Assembly: GCA_015075725.1 (NCBI GenBank) | Contig: JABTTV010000001.1 | Coordinates: 806,001-870,000, forward strand | Origin: Anaerolineales bacterium | GTDB lineage: Bacteria; Chloroflexota; Anaerolineae; Anaerolineales; Villigracilaceae | Length of the DNA: 64,000 bases | Reading direction: 5' to 3' | Part shown: positions 28,038 through 36,574 of the stretch, piece after piece | How positions within the stretch are numbered: the first letter of the stretch is position 1 | Layout: each line of letters begins with the position of its first letter | The notes under the pieces: generated by a model | The model's input: only the letters and a program-made list of their open reading frames with translations | Told to the model about the DNA's origin: nothing | The model's database searches: none | Translations under genes and position numbers: made by a program

Positions 28038-28160
28038 GGTGGTTGAGTAGCCACGAGCGACAGCGAGTGGCGTATCGAAACCACCCGTTAACAAAGCAAC
28101 CTTCAATTACTAGTGGTTTCGATACGCCTCGCAAAGAACATGCGAGGCTACTCAACCACC
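28038..28160. repeat. Intergenic inverted repeat with GGTGGTTGAGTAGC ends
   Basis: The left arm (28038-28086) and right arm (28112-28160) are inverted copies ending GGTGGTTGAGTAGC / GCTACTCAACCACC, with inner GTATCGAAACCAC / GTGGTTTCGATAC. It occupies the gap between two membrane-protein genes. Similar elements are common in environmental bacterial genomes and have no known transposase. Confidence 0.8.
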
Positions 28161-28311
28161 GAATACTCCATCAAAGGACGCGCTCACCCCGCGTCTTTTT
28201 GGTTTAAACCTTTGTGCTCCTTTGTGACCCTTCGTGGTTTGAAATCCCTGCAACTTTCCCCACCCCATCCCTGTATCCCTTACATCAACCAAAAACGAAA
28301 GGACTTCATCC

Positions 28312-28830
28312 ATGGCTGACATTTCTGCCTTCTTTTTCATCCTGCTCATTATCGGAATCGCCTTCCCTGCCATGCTCACCGCATGGTGGCTATTATTCCC
28401 ATCTCTTATTGCACGCGCTCATTCACGTGTGGAAAAAACTCCCTGGGGCACCTTCTGGCTGGGACTCATCCTCGTCATTGCCGTGACCATTCCCATCGTC
28501 ATCCTGCTTGCGCTTCCCTTCGGACCCGCCAAATTCATCGGCTGGATTACCCTCGGCGCAGCGTTCGCCATCTCCACCATCGGCTCGGCTGGCATCGCCT
28601 CCCATCTCGGCGCGAGACTCTCCAAACACAGCAACATGACTCCGCTCAACGGATTCATTCGCGGCGCCGTCATCCTCGAACTCGCCGCCTTCTTCCCCCT
28701 CATCGGCTGGCTCTTCGTGTGGATTCCCATCATCCTGATCTCCTTCGGTGCCACAGGCTTTGCCCTGCTCAACTGGTCACCCCGCGAGAAGACCCAACCT
28801 TCCGCAAGCCCATTACCAACTCAGGCTTAA
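28312..28830 (+). CDS. Small polytopic membrane protein, paralog of the 27542 gene
   Basis: 172 residues with four to five hydrophobic helices and a short polar C-terminal tail. No catalytic residues stand out. Its last two helices match the pattern of the gene at 27542. RBS AAAGGAC lies ahead of ATG 28312. Confidence 0.6.
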   Translation: MADISAFFFILLIIGIAFPAMLTAWWLLFPSLIARAHSRVEKTPWGTFWLGLILVIAVTIPIVILLALPFGPAKFIGWITLGAAFAISTIGSAGIASHLGARLSKHSNMTPLNGFIRGAVILELAAFFPLIGWLFVWIPIILISFGATGFALLNWSPREKTQPSASPLPTQA

Positions 28831-28923
28831 GTTAACCACGAAGAGCGCTAAGGACGCCAAGATAAAAAGATTTTCTTTGCGATCCTCGCGTGCTTAGCGG
28901 TTCACCTATTCACTATTCACCAT
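28831..28923. repeat. Intergenic repeat-rich leader before the DUF1800 gene
   Basis: A CCACGAAG...GCTAAGGACGCCAAG segment is followed by a CTTAGCGGTTC segment, a pattern common as dispersed repeats in bacterial genomes. It then runs into CACTATT heptamers up to the ATG at 28922. No gene is seen here. Confidence 0.4.
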
Positions 28924-30403
28924 GACCCTATCTCGAAGAGACTTCCTCAAACTCGCCACCCTCCTCTCTGCATCTGCCGCACTCAATGCCTGCGCCCCCG
29001 CCCTGCGACGACTGACAGACGACCTACCCGCCGTCCCGTGGAGTCCGCTCAGCATGGCAGACTTCACCGCGCTCAACCGCATCACCTTCGGCGCGAGAGT
29101 GGAAGAACGCGCCCGCCTGGCAGAGATCGGCTTGGCGAATTACATCGAAGAACAACTCGATTACGAAGCCATCAACGACCTGACGTTAGACCTGCAACTT
29201 TCAACCTTCAACACTTTAACCATGTCAGCCAACGAGATCGAAGCCGTCACCAATCAACTCTTCGATGGCTATGATCGCGAGCGTCCCATCAATGAACTGC
29301 GTCAAGCTACATTTCTGCGTCAACTTTATAGCAAACGTCAACTCTACGAAGTGATGGTCGATTTCTGGAGTGACCACTTCAACATCTTCATCGAGAAAGA
29401 ACCATGCTTCTATCTCAAGACCGTTGACGACCGCGATGTGATTCGCAAACACGCCCTCGGCAACTTCCGTGATCTGGTGTGGGCGTCCGCGCATTCGCCT
29501 GCCATGCTCACCTATCTCGATAACCAAGCCAATGTCAAAGGCACGCCCAACGAGAACTACGCCCGCGAACTGATGGAACTTCACACCCTCGGCGTGGAAG
29601 GCGGCTACTCTCAAAACGACGTCATGCAACTGGCGCGTTGTCTCACGGGTTGGTCGGTCAAAGAACATTTTTGGCTTGGCGATTTCGTCTTCAAGCAAGA
29701 CCAGCACGAACCCGGTGAGAAAAATGTTTTGGGTCTCGCGATTCAGGAAGCGGGTCAGAGTGAGGCGGAGCAAGTCATCGAACATCTCGCGCTTCATCCA
29801 TCCACTGCAAAATTTATTTCAACAAAACTCGCGCGTCGCTTCATCGCCGATGAGCCGCCACAGGAAATTATCGAGAAAGCCGCGCAAACATTTCTCGCCA
29901 CCAAAGGCGATATCAAATCGGTTCTGCGCGTTATCCTGCTTGAAGGTCTCGCCTTCGTGCAACCCAAATACAAACGTCCGCTCAACTTTGTGCTTTCTGC
30001 GTTGCGCATGCTCAACGTTGAAACCGATGGCGTTGCCATGCACGACCCGCTCATGCAAATGGGGCAAATGTATTTCAACTGGACGACGCCCGACGGCTAC
30101 CCCGACACGAGCGACGCATGGCAAGGCAACCTCATGCCGCGCTGGCAATTTGCGTTTGAATTAATTCGCAACGAACTTCCCAAGACGAAACACAACCTCA
30201 ATGCTTTATTGGATGTCGCCTCTACGGGCAGTTTACACACCGATGTAGATTCCCTCACCTCATTGCTTTTAGGCACGCCGTTAGATCGCCTCACCCGCGA
30301 CGGGATGATTGATACCGTCCATTCGGCTGGTGCCACCGAGGAAGAGACTCTGCAAATCATCGCCGCGAGTTTGATTGCGTCGCCTGCCTTTCAGTGGCGT
30401 TAG
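28922..30403 (+). CDS. DUF1800 family protein, Tat-exported lipoprotein
   Basis: 493 residues. The N-terminus SRRDFLKLATLL (twin Arg 5-6) followed by LNAC (Cys24) is a Tat signal with lipobox. The body has the DUF1800 hallmarks: LNRITFGARVEERARLAEIGLANYIEEQL, VMVDFWSDHFNIF, NENYARELMELHTLGV and RCLTGW. The function is unknown. It is commonly paired with DUF1501, as here, suggesting a secreted two-component enzyme or complex. Three CAACTTT-type heptamers (29205-29225) encode QLSTFNT. Confidence 0.92.
   Translation: MTLSRRDFLKLATLLSASAALNACAPALRRLTDDLPAVPWSPLSMADFTALNRITFGARVEERARLAEIGLANYIEEQLDYEAINDLTLDLQLSTFNTLTMSANEIEAVTNQLFDGYDRERPINELRQATFLRQLYSKRQLYEVMVDFWSDHFNIFIEKEPCFYLKTVDDRDVIRKHALGNFRDLVWASAHSPAMLTYLDNQANVKGTPNENYARELMELHTLGVEGGYSQNDVMQLARCLTGWSVKEHFWLGDFVFKQDQHEPGEKNVLGLAIQEAGQSEAEQVIEHLALHPSTAKFISTKLARRFIADEPPQEIIEKAAQTFLATKGDIKSVLRVILLEGLAFVQPKYKRPLNFVLSALRMLNVETDGVAMHDPLMQMGQMYFNWTTPDGYPDTSDAWQGNLMPRWQFAFELIRNELPKTKHNLNALLDVASTGSLHTDVDSLTSLLLGTPLDRLTRDGMIDTVHSAGATEEETLQIIAASLIASPAFQWR
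29205..29225. repeat. Three-unit heptamer repeat inside the DUF1800 gene
   Basis: CAACTTT, CAACCTT and CAACACT units add 21 bases in frame. Confidence 0.65.
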
Positions 30404-30408
30404 CCCTC

Positions 30409-30506
30409 CGTCATTGCGAGGGCGCTCTTGTTCTATGCCCGAAGCAATCTCGCGCATCGTCTCATTAGATTGCTTCGGGCGGACGAACACCGCCCTCGCA
30501 ATGACG
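30409..30506. repeat. ~100-bp inverted repeat, CGTCATTGCGAGG family (copy 1)
   Basis: The outer ends CGTCATTGCGAGGGCG / CGCCCTCGCAATGACG are exact inverted copies. The inner arms GCCCGAAGCAATCT / AGATTGCTTCGGGC are also inverted. The same element recurs at 63135-63228, and half of it at 56057-56090. Confidence 0.88.
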
Positions 30507-30525
30507 AAAATATTTAGGAGTAGTT

Positions 30526-31737
30526 ATGTTAGAAACCTTACCCATGCTTCAACAAATCCCAACCAAGACCTGGATGCCGCGTCTATCCTTTGCGCCCAAG
30601 AACACCGCCCCACGCGGAGATACTCTCGTCGTCGTCTTCCTGCGCGGCGCCGCAGATGTGTTGAACATGGTCGTGCCGCATGGCGAAGACGCTTATTATG
30701 CGTTACGCCCAACATTGGGAATTGCAAGACCTGATAATGGAAGAAAGATGAAAGATGAAAGAGTTGTAAATCTGGATGGTTTCTTCGGATTTCATCCAAA
30801 CATGAGTTCTTTACTCGAAGCCTGGCAAAGCGGACAACTCGCCATCATCCATGCTTGCGGTGCGCCAGATGAATCGCGCAGTCACTTCAAAGCGATGGAA
30901 CTGATGGAACGCGGCGTGGATGATGAGCGTGGTCCCGCCTCAGGTTGGATCGGACGTCACCTCGCCACGTTGAACACAGGCAACTCATCGCCTTTGCGAG
31001 CCGTGGGTATGGGCACTCGTCCGCAGCGCAGCCTGAGCGGAAGTGTCCCCGTCTCTGCCCTGCGTTCCATCGCAGACTTCCACCTTGGCGGCGATGTACG
31101 CGCCCTGCAACAAATGCGAGCCGCGCTAAGTTACGTTTATCAAAATGATGAACTCGGTCAAGATACCTTGTCTATTATGGATACCCTCCAAAAACTCGAC
31201 CCGCTCAATTACCAGTCACCAATTACCAATTACCCTGACACCGAATTCGGTCTTGCTCTCAAACAAACCGCCATGCTCATCAAAGCGGAAGTGGGGCTCG
31301 AAGTCTCTGCCATTGACCTTGGCGGCTGGGACACGCACTTCACCCAAGGCTCGCTCAACGGCATCATGCCGAACCTGATGAAAGACCTCGGCGAAGGGCT
31401 TGCCGCCTTCCATGCCGATATGGCAGACCACATGAGCAAACTGACCACCGTCACCATGTCTGAGTTTGGGCGACGGGCTTATGAGAACGGCAGCCTCGGC
31501 ACCGATCACGGACACGGCAGCATGATGATGGTCTTGGGCGGCAATGTAGATGGCGGCAAGGTCCACGGGCAATGGCCCGGGTTGGAAGATGGTCAACTCA
31601 TCGGTCCCGGTGATTTGGCCGTCACGACAGATTACCGTGATGTGCTTTCCGAAGTTTTAGTTAAGCGATTGAATAATCAAGCTACGAGCGATGTTTTCCC
31701 CGAATATCGGCCTGTAATAAGAAATATTATGAAATAA
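30526..31737 (+). CDS. DUF1501 family protein
   Basis: 403 residues with the sulfatase-like DUF1501 landmarks: TLVVVFLRGAADVLNMVVPHGED, FFGFHPNMSSLLEAW, GGWDTHFTQGSLNG, TVTMSEFGRRAYENGSLGTDHGHGS. It lacks its own signal peptide, so it may be exported together with its Tat-signalled DUF1800 partner upstream or act in the cytosol. RBS AGGAG lies six bases ahead of the ATG. Two short tandem repeats (30743-30763 and 31207-31234) are inside the gene. Confidence 0.92.
   Translation: MLETLPMLQQIPTKTWMPRLSFAPKNTAPRGDTLVVVFLRGAADVLNMVVPHGEDAYYALRPTLGIARPDNGRKMKDERVVNLDGFFGFHPNMSSLLEAWQSGQLAIIHACGAPDESRSHFKAMELMERGVDDERGPASGWIGRHLATLNTGNSSPLRAVGMGTRPQRSLSGSVPVSALRSIADFHLGGDVRALQQMRAALSYVYQNDELGQDTLSIMDTLQKLDPLNYQSPITNYPDTEFGLALKQTAMLIKAEVGLEVSAIDLGGWDTHFTQGSLNGIMPNLMKDLGEGLAAFHADMADHMSKLTTVTMSEFGRRAYENGSLGTDHGHGSMMMVLGGNVDGGKVHGQWPGLEDGQLIGPGDLAVTTDYRDVLSEVLVKRLNNQATSDVFPEYRPVIRNIMK
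30743..30763. repeat. Three-unit heptamer repeat inside the DUF1501 gene
   Basis: GAAAGAT, GAAAGAT and GAAAGAG add 21 bases in frame and encode the polar stretch RKMKDER. Confidence 0.65.
31207..31234. repeat. Four-unit heptamer repeat inside the DUF1501 gene
   Basis: AATTACC, AGTCACC, AATTACC, AATTACC encode NYQSPITNY. The same unit occurs at 10056. Confidence 0.75.
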
Positions 31738-31785
31738 CATTGTAGGAGCGGGGTAATCCCGCCCCTACAATGTAAATTAAATTTT
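31738..31785. terminator. Bidirectional terminator between DUF1501 and CAP genes
   Basis: A 15-base stem with one mismatch (31738-31752 with 31758-31772) and a 5-base loop is followed by an AT-rich tract ending in TTTTTT. It lies between convergent genes. The stem sequence (TGTAGG...CCTACA) also resembles dispersed repeats of this type. Confidence 0.75.
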
Positions 31786-32808
31786 TTACGGACTCCCCAA
31801 CTCCACAACAAAATAATCTCCATACGAACCGCTAGCCAGATAGGCATACCCGACGCCCATCTCTGTGGATCTTGGATTAAGAATCGCATCGCGATGGACT
31901 TGGTCGCTCATCCACCAAGTCATAGCCGCCTGCGGACCGCCTCCGCCGTAAATGATCTCTTCCGAATAGGACGGTGAATAACCAAAGGAGAGAATCCGCG
32001 CATAGGCGGATGAACCGTCTGACCCGGTGTGGCTGATGCGCCCGCTGCATGCCATATCCGCGGCATGGGCTTGGGCGGCGCTGCTTAAGATGGAGTTAAT
32101 CGTCAGCGTTCCTAATCCGGCATTCGTACGTTCCTGATTGATCATCGAAGCGATCTGATTCACATAGGCGGCACTTTGAGTGTAATTACAATTCCCGCCA
32201 GTAGGGGAAGATGCTTGCGTGGCCGCAGGCACCGTCGCCTGCGAAGATGTGCCGCCGCTCCCTACATTGATCTTCACCCAAAATGTCTTTTCCGTACCGA
32301 TGGGCACATCTTTTCCGTTCGGGTCATTCAACGTGAAGTAGCCGGTATACGAACCGTTCAAGGTGGGCGCGGTCAAGTCCACCGAGACCTGGACCGTTTC
32401 CTTTAACAACGTTTCAGGAACGGGAGCGGAAAGAGGCGCGTTCATTTGGTCGCCCGCGGCGAATTTGAGGGTGTATCCATACCAGGGGCAGGTCCCGTTA
32501 TTGATGAATTCCCAGGTCTTTGTGAATTTTTCACCCGGCTTCATTTGAGTCCCATCGGGGATGGTCACATCCCGGAGGAGAATCGCGCTGTCTTTGCAGT
32601 TTGGGTCGATGGTGACGGCAAATGTCGGCGTGGATGTTATTGCAGGCGTGGCAGTCAGCGTGGGCGGCACGTACGCCTGTTTCGTAGGGACAAGAGTCGC
32701 GGTGACAAAATTTGACGGGGCGGGCGTTTCCTGCCTGTTTACTTCCACACTGATGCAAGAGGTGAGGAAGACCGCAATCAACAGAACGGAAAATATTTTA
32801 CTGATCAT
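31786..32808 (-). CDS. CAP/SCP-domain lipoprotein with NBR1-Ig-like domain
   Basis: 340 residues from ATG 32808, chosen because it gives a proper lipoprotein signal (MISKIFSVLL...LTSC, Cys18); eight more residues are open upstream. A Thr/Pro-rich spacer is followed by an NBR1-type Ig-like domain (about 70-175; IPDGTQMKPGEKFTKTWEF, GTCPWYGYTL). A CAP domain follows (about 210-340; MINQERTNAGLGTL, AQAHAADMACSGRISHTG, HRDAILNPRSTEMGVGYA). The combination is typical of Chloroflexota surface proteins of unknown role. Confidence 0.92.
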   Translation of the reverse strand: MISKIFSVLLIAVFLTSCISVEVNRQETPAPSNFVTATLVPTKQAYVPPTLTATPAITSTPTFAVTIDPNCKDSAILLRDVTIPDGTQMKPGEKFTKTWEFINNGTCPWYGYTLKFAAGDQMNAPLSAPVPETLLKETVQVSVDLTAPTLNGSYTGYFTLNDPNGKDVPIGTEKTFWVKINVGSGGTSSQATVPAATQASSPTGGNCNYTQSAAYVNQIASMINQERTNAGLGTLTINSILSSAAQAHAADMACSGRISHTGSDGSSAYARILSFGYSPSYSEEIIYGGGGPQAAMTWWMSDQVHRDAILNPRSTEMGVGYAYLASGSYGDYFVVELGSP

Positions 32809-32847
32809 AAGACCCCAATTGTACCGAAACACGCGCCTGCACGATCC

Positions 32848-33672
32848 CTAGTCTTCGCCCGTTGCGATCTCGACTTCCGCGCTCATGCCCCACAACAATC
32901 CTTTTGGTTGTTCATCCAAATCGATCGTGACGGGAAAGACCACGTCGCCTCCCAGGGTGACTGCCCGAGGGGAGATTCGAATCACCTTTCCCGAAATCGT
33001 CACATCCATTGCTTCGATGGTCACCTTCACGTTCTGACCGATCTTCACGCGGGTGATGTCTCGCTCGCTCAAGTCGGTGGTGACGATCTCAAGACGGTTC
33101 AAATCCGCGATCGTCATTACAACTTGATTCACCTGAACCAGCTCGCCGGTGACGACGTTAACATCAACGATCGTTCCATCGAAAGGCGCGGTCAAAGCGG
33201 CTTGGGCGAGATTCGCTAACGCGGAATCCCATTGAGCTTTTGCCACGTCCGCTTCTGCGACGGCTTTGAGATAAACCTCGCGCGGCAATGAATACCATTC
33301 TTTTCTGCCGGTATCCGGGTCCACATAAAGAACTTTTTCCGCTTTTTGAAGTTCGGCGGCTTGACTCTTTGCCTTGTAATCTGCTTCCGCCGCGATAACG
33401 TCATATTCAAGTCCGGGTGTATTAAGAACCATCAGCACATCACCTGCCTTCACCGCGTCGCCTTCGTTTACCGGAATTTCCTTCACGAGCGCGGACGTGG
33501 TGAAGCTCAACTGCGAGACTTGCGCAGGTTCCACCCTCGCCGATGCAACGACAGAATCGGGCGATTCTGGAGAGACGTTTTCGATGGGGGCGTTCGTCGC
33601 TTCAGGTAGGACGGGCGCAGGGCTTGCGCAGGCGGTCAACACCAGCAAGCCGATAAAAAAGATTCTATTCAT
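32848..33672 (-). CDS. HlyD/MacA-family membrane-fusion lipoprotein (adaptor 2)
   Basis: 274 residues from ATG 33672; the frame is open to 33705, but that would overlap the upstream gene region and hide the lipoprotein signal (LTAC, Cys15). Two lipoyl-type halves flank a short alpha-hairpin (EADYKAKSQAAELQKAEKVLY to AEADVAKAQWDSALANL), followed by a beta-barrel segment (DLSERDITRVKIGQNVKVTIEAMD). It is closely related to the adjacent adaptor at 33680. Last gene of the exporter operon. Confidence 0.88.
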   Translation of the reverse strand: MNRIFFIGLLVLTACASPAPVLPEATNAPIENVSPESPDSVVASARVEPAQVSQLSFTTSALVKEIPVNEGDAVKAGDVLMVLNTPGLEYDVIAAEADYKAKSQAAELQKAEKVLYVDPDTGRKEWYSLPREVYLKAVAEADVAKAQWDSALANLAQAALTAPFDGTIVDVNVVTGELVQVNQVVMTIADLNRLEIVTTDLSERDITRVKIGQNVKVTIEAMDVTISGKVIRISPRAVTLGGDVVFPVTIDLDEQPKGLLWGMSAEVEIATGED

Positions 33673-33679
33673 TCCCGCC

Positions 33680-34510
33680 TCACTCGCCGACACCGATCTC
33701 GACATCCGCGCTCATGCCCCACAGTAAACCGGCAGGTTGTTCGTCGAGTTCGATGGTCACCTTGAAGACCACATCGCCGCCCAACTCGGAGGAGATGCGG
33801 GCAATGTCCACGACCTTCCCGGCATATTCACCGCCCAACGCTTCGATGAAAACGCTGGCAGATTGCCCCACTTTCACATCAGGCACGTCGCGTTCGCTCA
33901 GGTCTGTGGTTTCGATGCGATACTTCGATAGATCGCCGACGACCATCACAACCTGGCCCGGAGCGACGGTCTCATACGGGGAGATATCGACCGATATAAC
34001 GGTACTGGCAAAAGGCGCGGTCAGAGCCGACTGGGAAGCGAGAGTCGCTTTGGCAGAATCCAACAAAGCCTGGGCGCGGGCGACATCGATCTGCGCCACT
34101 TCCACATGTTTCCAGGATGGCGCGCAGCCTTCACCCCGGCATCCGACATTGCGGACCAGGTAACTGAGTTGAACCTCCGCAAAGGCAAGATTCGCCTCCG
34201 CCTCGCGGACCTTCGCATCCAATATGGAGGTGTCGACCTCCACCAGCACATCCCCGGCGTTGACCTTGTCCCCGGCCTGTGCATTGACTTTCGTTACACG
34301 CGCGATGTTCGTGAAAGATAAACGCGCGGACTGCGCTGGCACGACGACTGCAGAGGCGGTGACAGTATCACCGCTCGAGGACTGCGGTTGGGAAGGAGAC
34401 GCATCCCCTGATTCCACCATTACAGTTGGGATGGCTTCCGGTGTATTCGTCCCACCGCAGGCAGATACCGCAAACGCGGCGACGAGGATGATCCAATAAG
34501 CTTTTTTCAT
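33680..34510 (-). CDS. HlyD/MacA-family membrane-fusion lipoprotein (adaptor 1)
   Basis: 276 residues with lipobox AVSAC (Cys18). Biotinyl-lipoyl half-motif VNAQAGDKVNAGDVLVEVD, alpha-hairpin EANLAFAEVQLSYL to DVARAQALLDSAKATL, second half ALTAPFASTVISVD, then barrel DLSERDVPDVKVGQSASVFIEALGGEYAGKV. A paralog of the next gene. It should link the ABC transporter to the outside of the cell envelope. The hairpin loop carries two extra cysteines (VGCRGEGCAPS). Confidence 0.9.
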   Translation of the reverse strand: MKKAYWIILVAAFAVSACGGTNTPEAIPTVMVESGDASPSQPQSSSGDTVTASAVVVPAQSARLSFTNIARVTKVNAQAGDKVNAGDVLVEVDTSILDAKVREAEANLAFAEVQLSYLVRNVGCRGEGCAPSWKHVEVAQIDVARAQALLDSAKATLASQSALTAPFASTVISVDISPYETVAPGQVVMVVGDLSKYRIETTDLSERDVPDVKVGQSASVFIEALGGEYAGKVVDIARISSELGGDVVFKVTIELDEQPAGLLWGMSADVEIGVGE

Positions 34511-34525
34511 TCAAATACTCCAATG

Positions 34526-35218
34526 TTATTTTTTCGGCGGGTTGTTATCGCTCTCGATGACGCCGTCCCGCAGGGTGACGACGCGCGCGGCATGTTTAAT
34601 CACGCGCGGGTCGTGCGTGGCGAAGACGAAGGTCACGCCGGTTTCCTTGTTGAGTTTCTTCATGATCTCCATCACCTGCTCGCCGTTGGTCGTGTCAAGG
34701 TTGGCGGTGGGTTCATCGGCAAGGATCATCGTGGGATTCGTCGATAGTGCCCGAGCGACAGCAACCCGCTGCTGTTGGCCGCCGCTGAGTTGATCGGGGC
34801 GGTGATGCGCGCGGTCTTTCAAGTCCACGGCTTCGAGCAGTTCCATCACGCGCTGTTTGCGCTGCGCGGGAGACTTGCCATTGAGAAGAAGCGGCATTTC
34901 CACGTTTTCGTAGGCTGTCAGGGTCGGGATGAGCGCGAAGAACTGGAACACGAATCCGATCGTGCCTTTTCTCAGGTCCGCGCGCTGGTTGCGGTTGAGG
35001 TTGGTAGTTTCATGCCCGTTGATGACCACGCTGCCTGAAGTGGGTTTATCGAGACAGCCGATCAATTGCAGAAGCGTCGTCTTGCCGGAGCCAGAGGGAC
35101 CGACCAGCGACGTAAATTCTCCATCTCCGATCGTCATGCTGACGCCGTTCAACGCGCGTGTCTCCACTTCGCCGATCTTATAGATGCGAGTTACGTTCGT
35201 TAATTTTGCGACTTCCAT
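34526..35218 (-). CDS. ABC transporter ATP-binding protein (MacB/LolD type)
   Basis: 230 residues. Walker [10 protein letters not shown] (40-48), Q-loop [20 protein letters not shown], signature LSGGQQQ (144-150), Walker B MILADEP (164-170) and H-loop ATHDP. The sequence pattern is that of the LolD/MacB subfamily, which powers FtsX-type permeases that work by mechanotransmission. It lies between the permease and adaptor genes. Confidence 0.95.
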   Translation of the reverse strand: MEVAKLTNVTRIYKIGEVETRALNGVSMTIGDGEFTSLVGPSGSGKTTLLQLIGCLDKPTSGSVVINGHETTNLNRNQRADLRKGTIGFVFQFFALIPTLTAYENVEMPLLLNGKSPAQRKQRVMELLEAVDLKDRAHHRPDQLSGGQQQRVAVARALSTNPTMILADEPTANLDTTNGEQVMEIMKKLNKETGVTFVFATHDPRVIKHAARVVTLRDGVIESDNNPPKK

Positions 35219-35265
35219 TTTTTCTCCTTGAGACGGATGTCAGTGAACATCCGCTACGCAATTTT

Positions 35266-36483
35266 TTATTGTGCGCCGCGCAGGGCTTCGACAGGCTCCA
35301 TGCGGGATGCCATGCGCGCCGGGTAGAGCGAAGCGAGGATGGTGATCAAAAATGCGGTGATGATGAGATTGACGGCGGAATCGAGCGTGAGGTAGGTGTA
35401 GATGCGGTCTTCCAACAACATATCACCGCTAATGCCCAGGTCGCCGAAGTACACGCCGACCTTGCCAAAGTATGCCGAGAGCGCCCAGCCCGCCAATGCG
35501 CCGACTCCGATTCCGCCGAACGCCAGCAGGGTTGCTTCGGAAAGGAACAGGGCGATGACCTGCCTGCCCTTCATGCCGATGGCGGATAAAACTCCAATCT
35601 CGCGCGTGCGTTCGAAAACAGACATCAACAAGGTATTAACGATAACCGTCGCCGTCACACCCAGCACGATCAGGTTGATGATGGCAAGATACGCGTTCGA
35701 AAAATCCTCCACCAACACCAGCAGTTCGTTCATCTGCGTCCAGGTCTTCACCACAATCCCTTCACCCTGGATCGCTCCGGCAACTTCTTCCGCTTTTTCA
35801 CGGTCTTTCAGCAATATGAAGATCATGCTGGCGTGGTTCTCTGCGCGGGAGAACGCCTGCGCCTTGGCAAGCGGAAGGAAAACAATACCCTTATCCCACG
35901 CGCTTGTGCCGGTGGTGAAGATTCCACGAATGGTGAACTGCTGTTCGTCAACATCGCCGTCGGAGGTATTCACCAGCAGGCTGATTTGATCGCCTGCCTT
36001 CAAACCCAGGCTTTCGGCAAGCGGAAGCCCGATCAAGATTCCTTCGCGGTCGTCGGCGGTGATGAATTCACCGGAAATGATTCCATCGCGATAGGGCGCA
36101 TTCGCCTCAGACTCCGGGACGATGCCCATGATCTGCACCCCGGCCGACTCATCGCGGACGGAGACGATTCCGCTTGCGACCAGTCTCGGCGTGGCCACCC
36201 GGACAGGGTCCAGCGCTTCGATCTGCGCCGCGGCTTGATCCGGATTCTCGATCAGGTATTCCCAAGCGACGGAGAGCTTGTCCGGGTCGTAGTCTTCATC
36301 CCGCACTTGCAGATGACCGGTGTTGAGTTTCAGCGTGGTTTCCATCGAACTGCGCATCTCACCCTGAAAGAATGCGGCGATGAACATCAACAGGGCTGTG
36401 CCGAGAGCGAGCGCCAACCCCGAAAGGAGCGAACGCCTGCGATGCCTGCCCAGGTTGCGATATGCCATTTTGAAGTAGTTCAT
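35266..36483 (-). CDS. FtsX/MacB-type ABC permease (subunit B)
   Basis: 405 residues: one N-terminal helix (MAYRNLGRHRRRSLLSGLALALGTALLMF), a large periplasmic domain (about 45-275), and three C-terminal helices in the FtsX domain (LAIINLIVLGVTATVIVNTLLM, FERTREIGVLSAIGMKGRQV, MEPVEALRG at the end). Paralogous to the next permease; the two probably form a heterodimer around the single ATPase. Confidence 0.92.
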   Translation of the reverse strand: MNYFKMAYRNLGRHRRRSLLSGLALALGTALLMFIAAFFQGEMRSSMETTLKLNTGHLQVRDEDYDPDKLSVAWEYLIENPDQAAAQIEALDPVRVATPRLVASGIVSVRDESAGVQIMGIVPESEANAPYRDGIISGEFITADDREGILIGLPLAESLGLKAGDQISLLVNTSDGDVDEQQFTIRGIFTTGTSAWDKGIVFLPLAKAQAFSRAENHASMIFILLKDREKAEEVAGAIQGEGIVVKTWTQMNELLVLVEDFSNAYLAIINLIVLGVTATVIVNTLLMSVFERTREIGVLSAIGMKGRQVIALFLSEATLLAFGGIGVGALAGWALSAYFGKVGVYFGDLGISGDMLLEDRIYTYLTLDSAVNLIITAFLITILASLYPARMASRMEPVEALRGAQ

Positions 36484-36574
36484 AGGATTTCCTCTTGTTG
36501 GAAGATTTGCGCAGAAGCGCGTTCTCCAACGCGCGATGACGGCGTTTGAGAATGCCTGTTACGCAGCCTCCCAA

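Noticed and set aside
30409..30506. CRISPR repeat or small RNA gene
   Set aside because: It is a single long palindrome with a copy elsewhere, not a regularly spaced array, and no promoter is evident.
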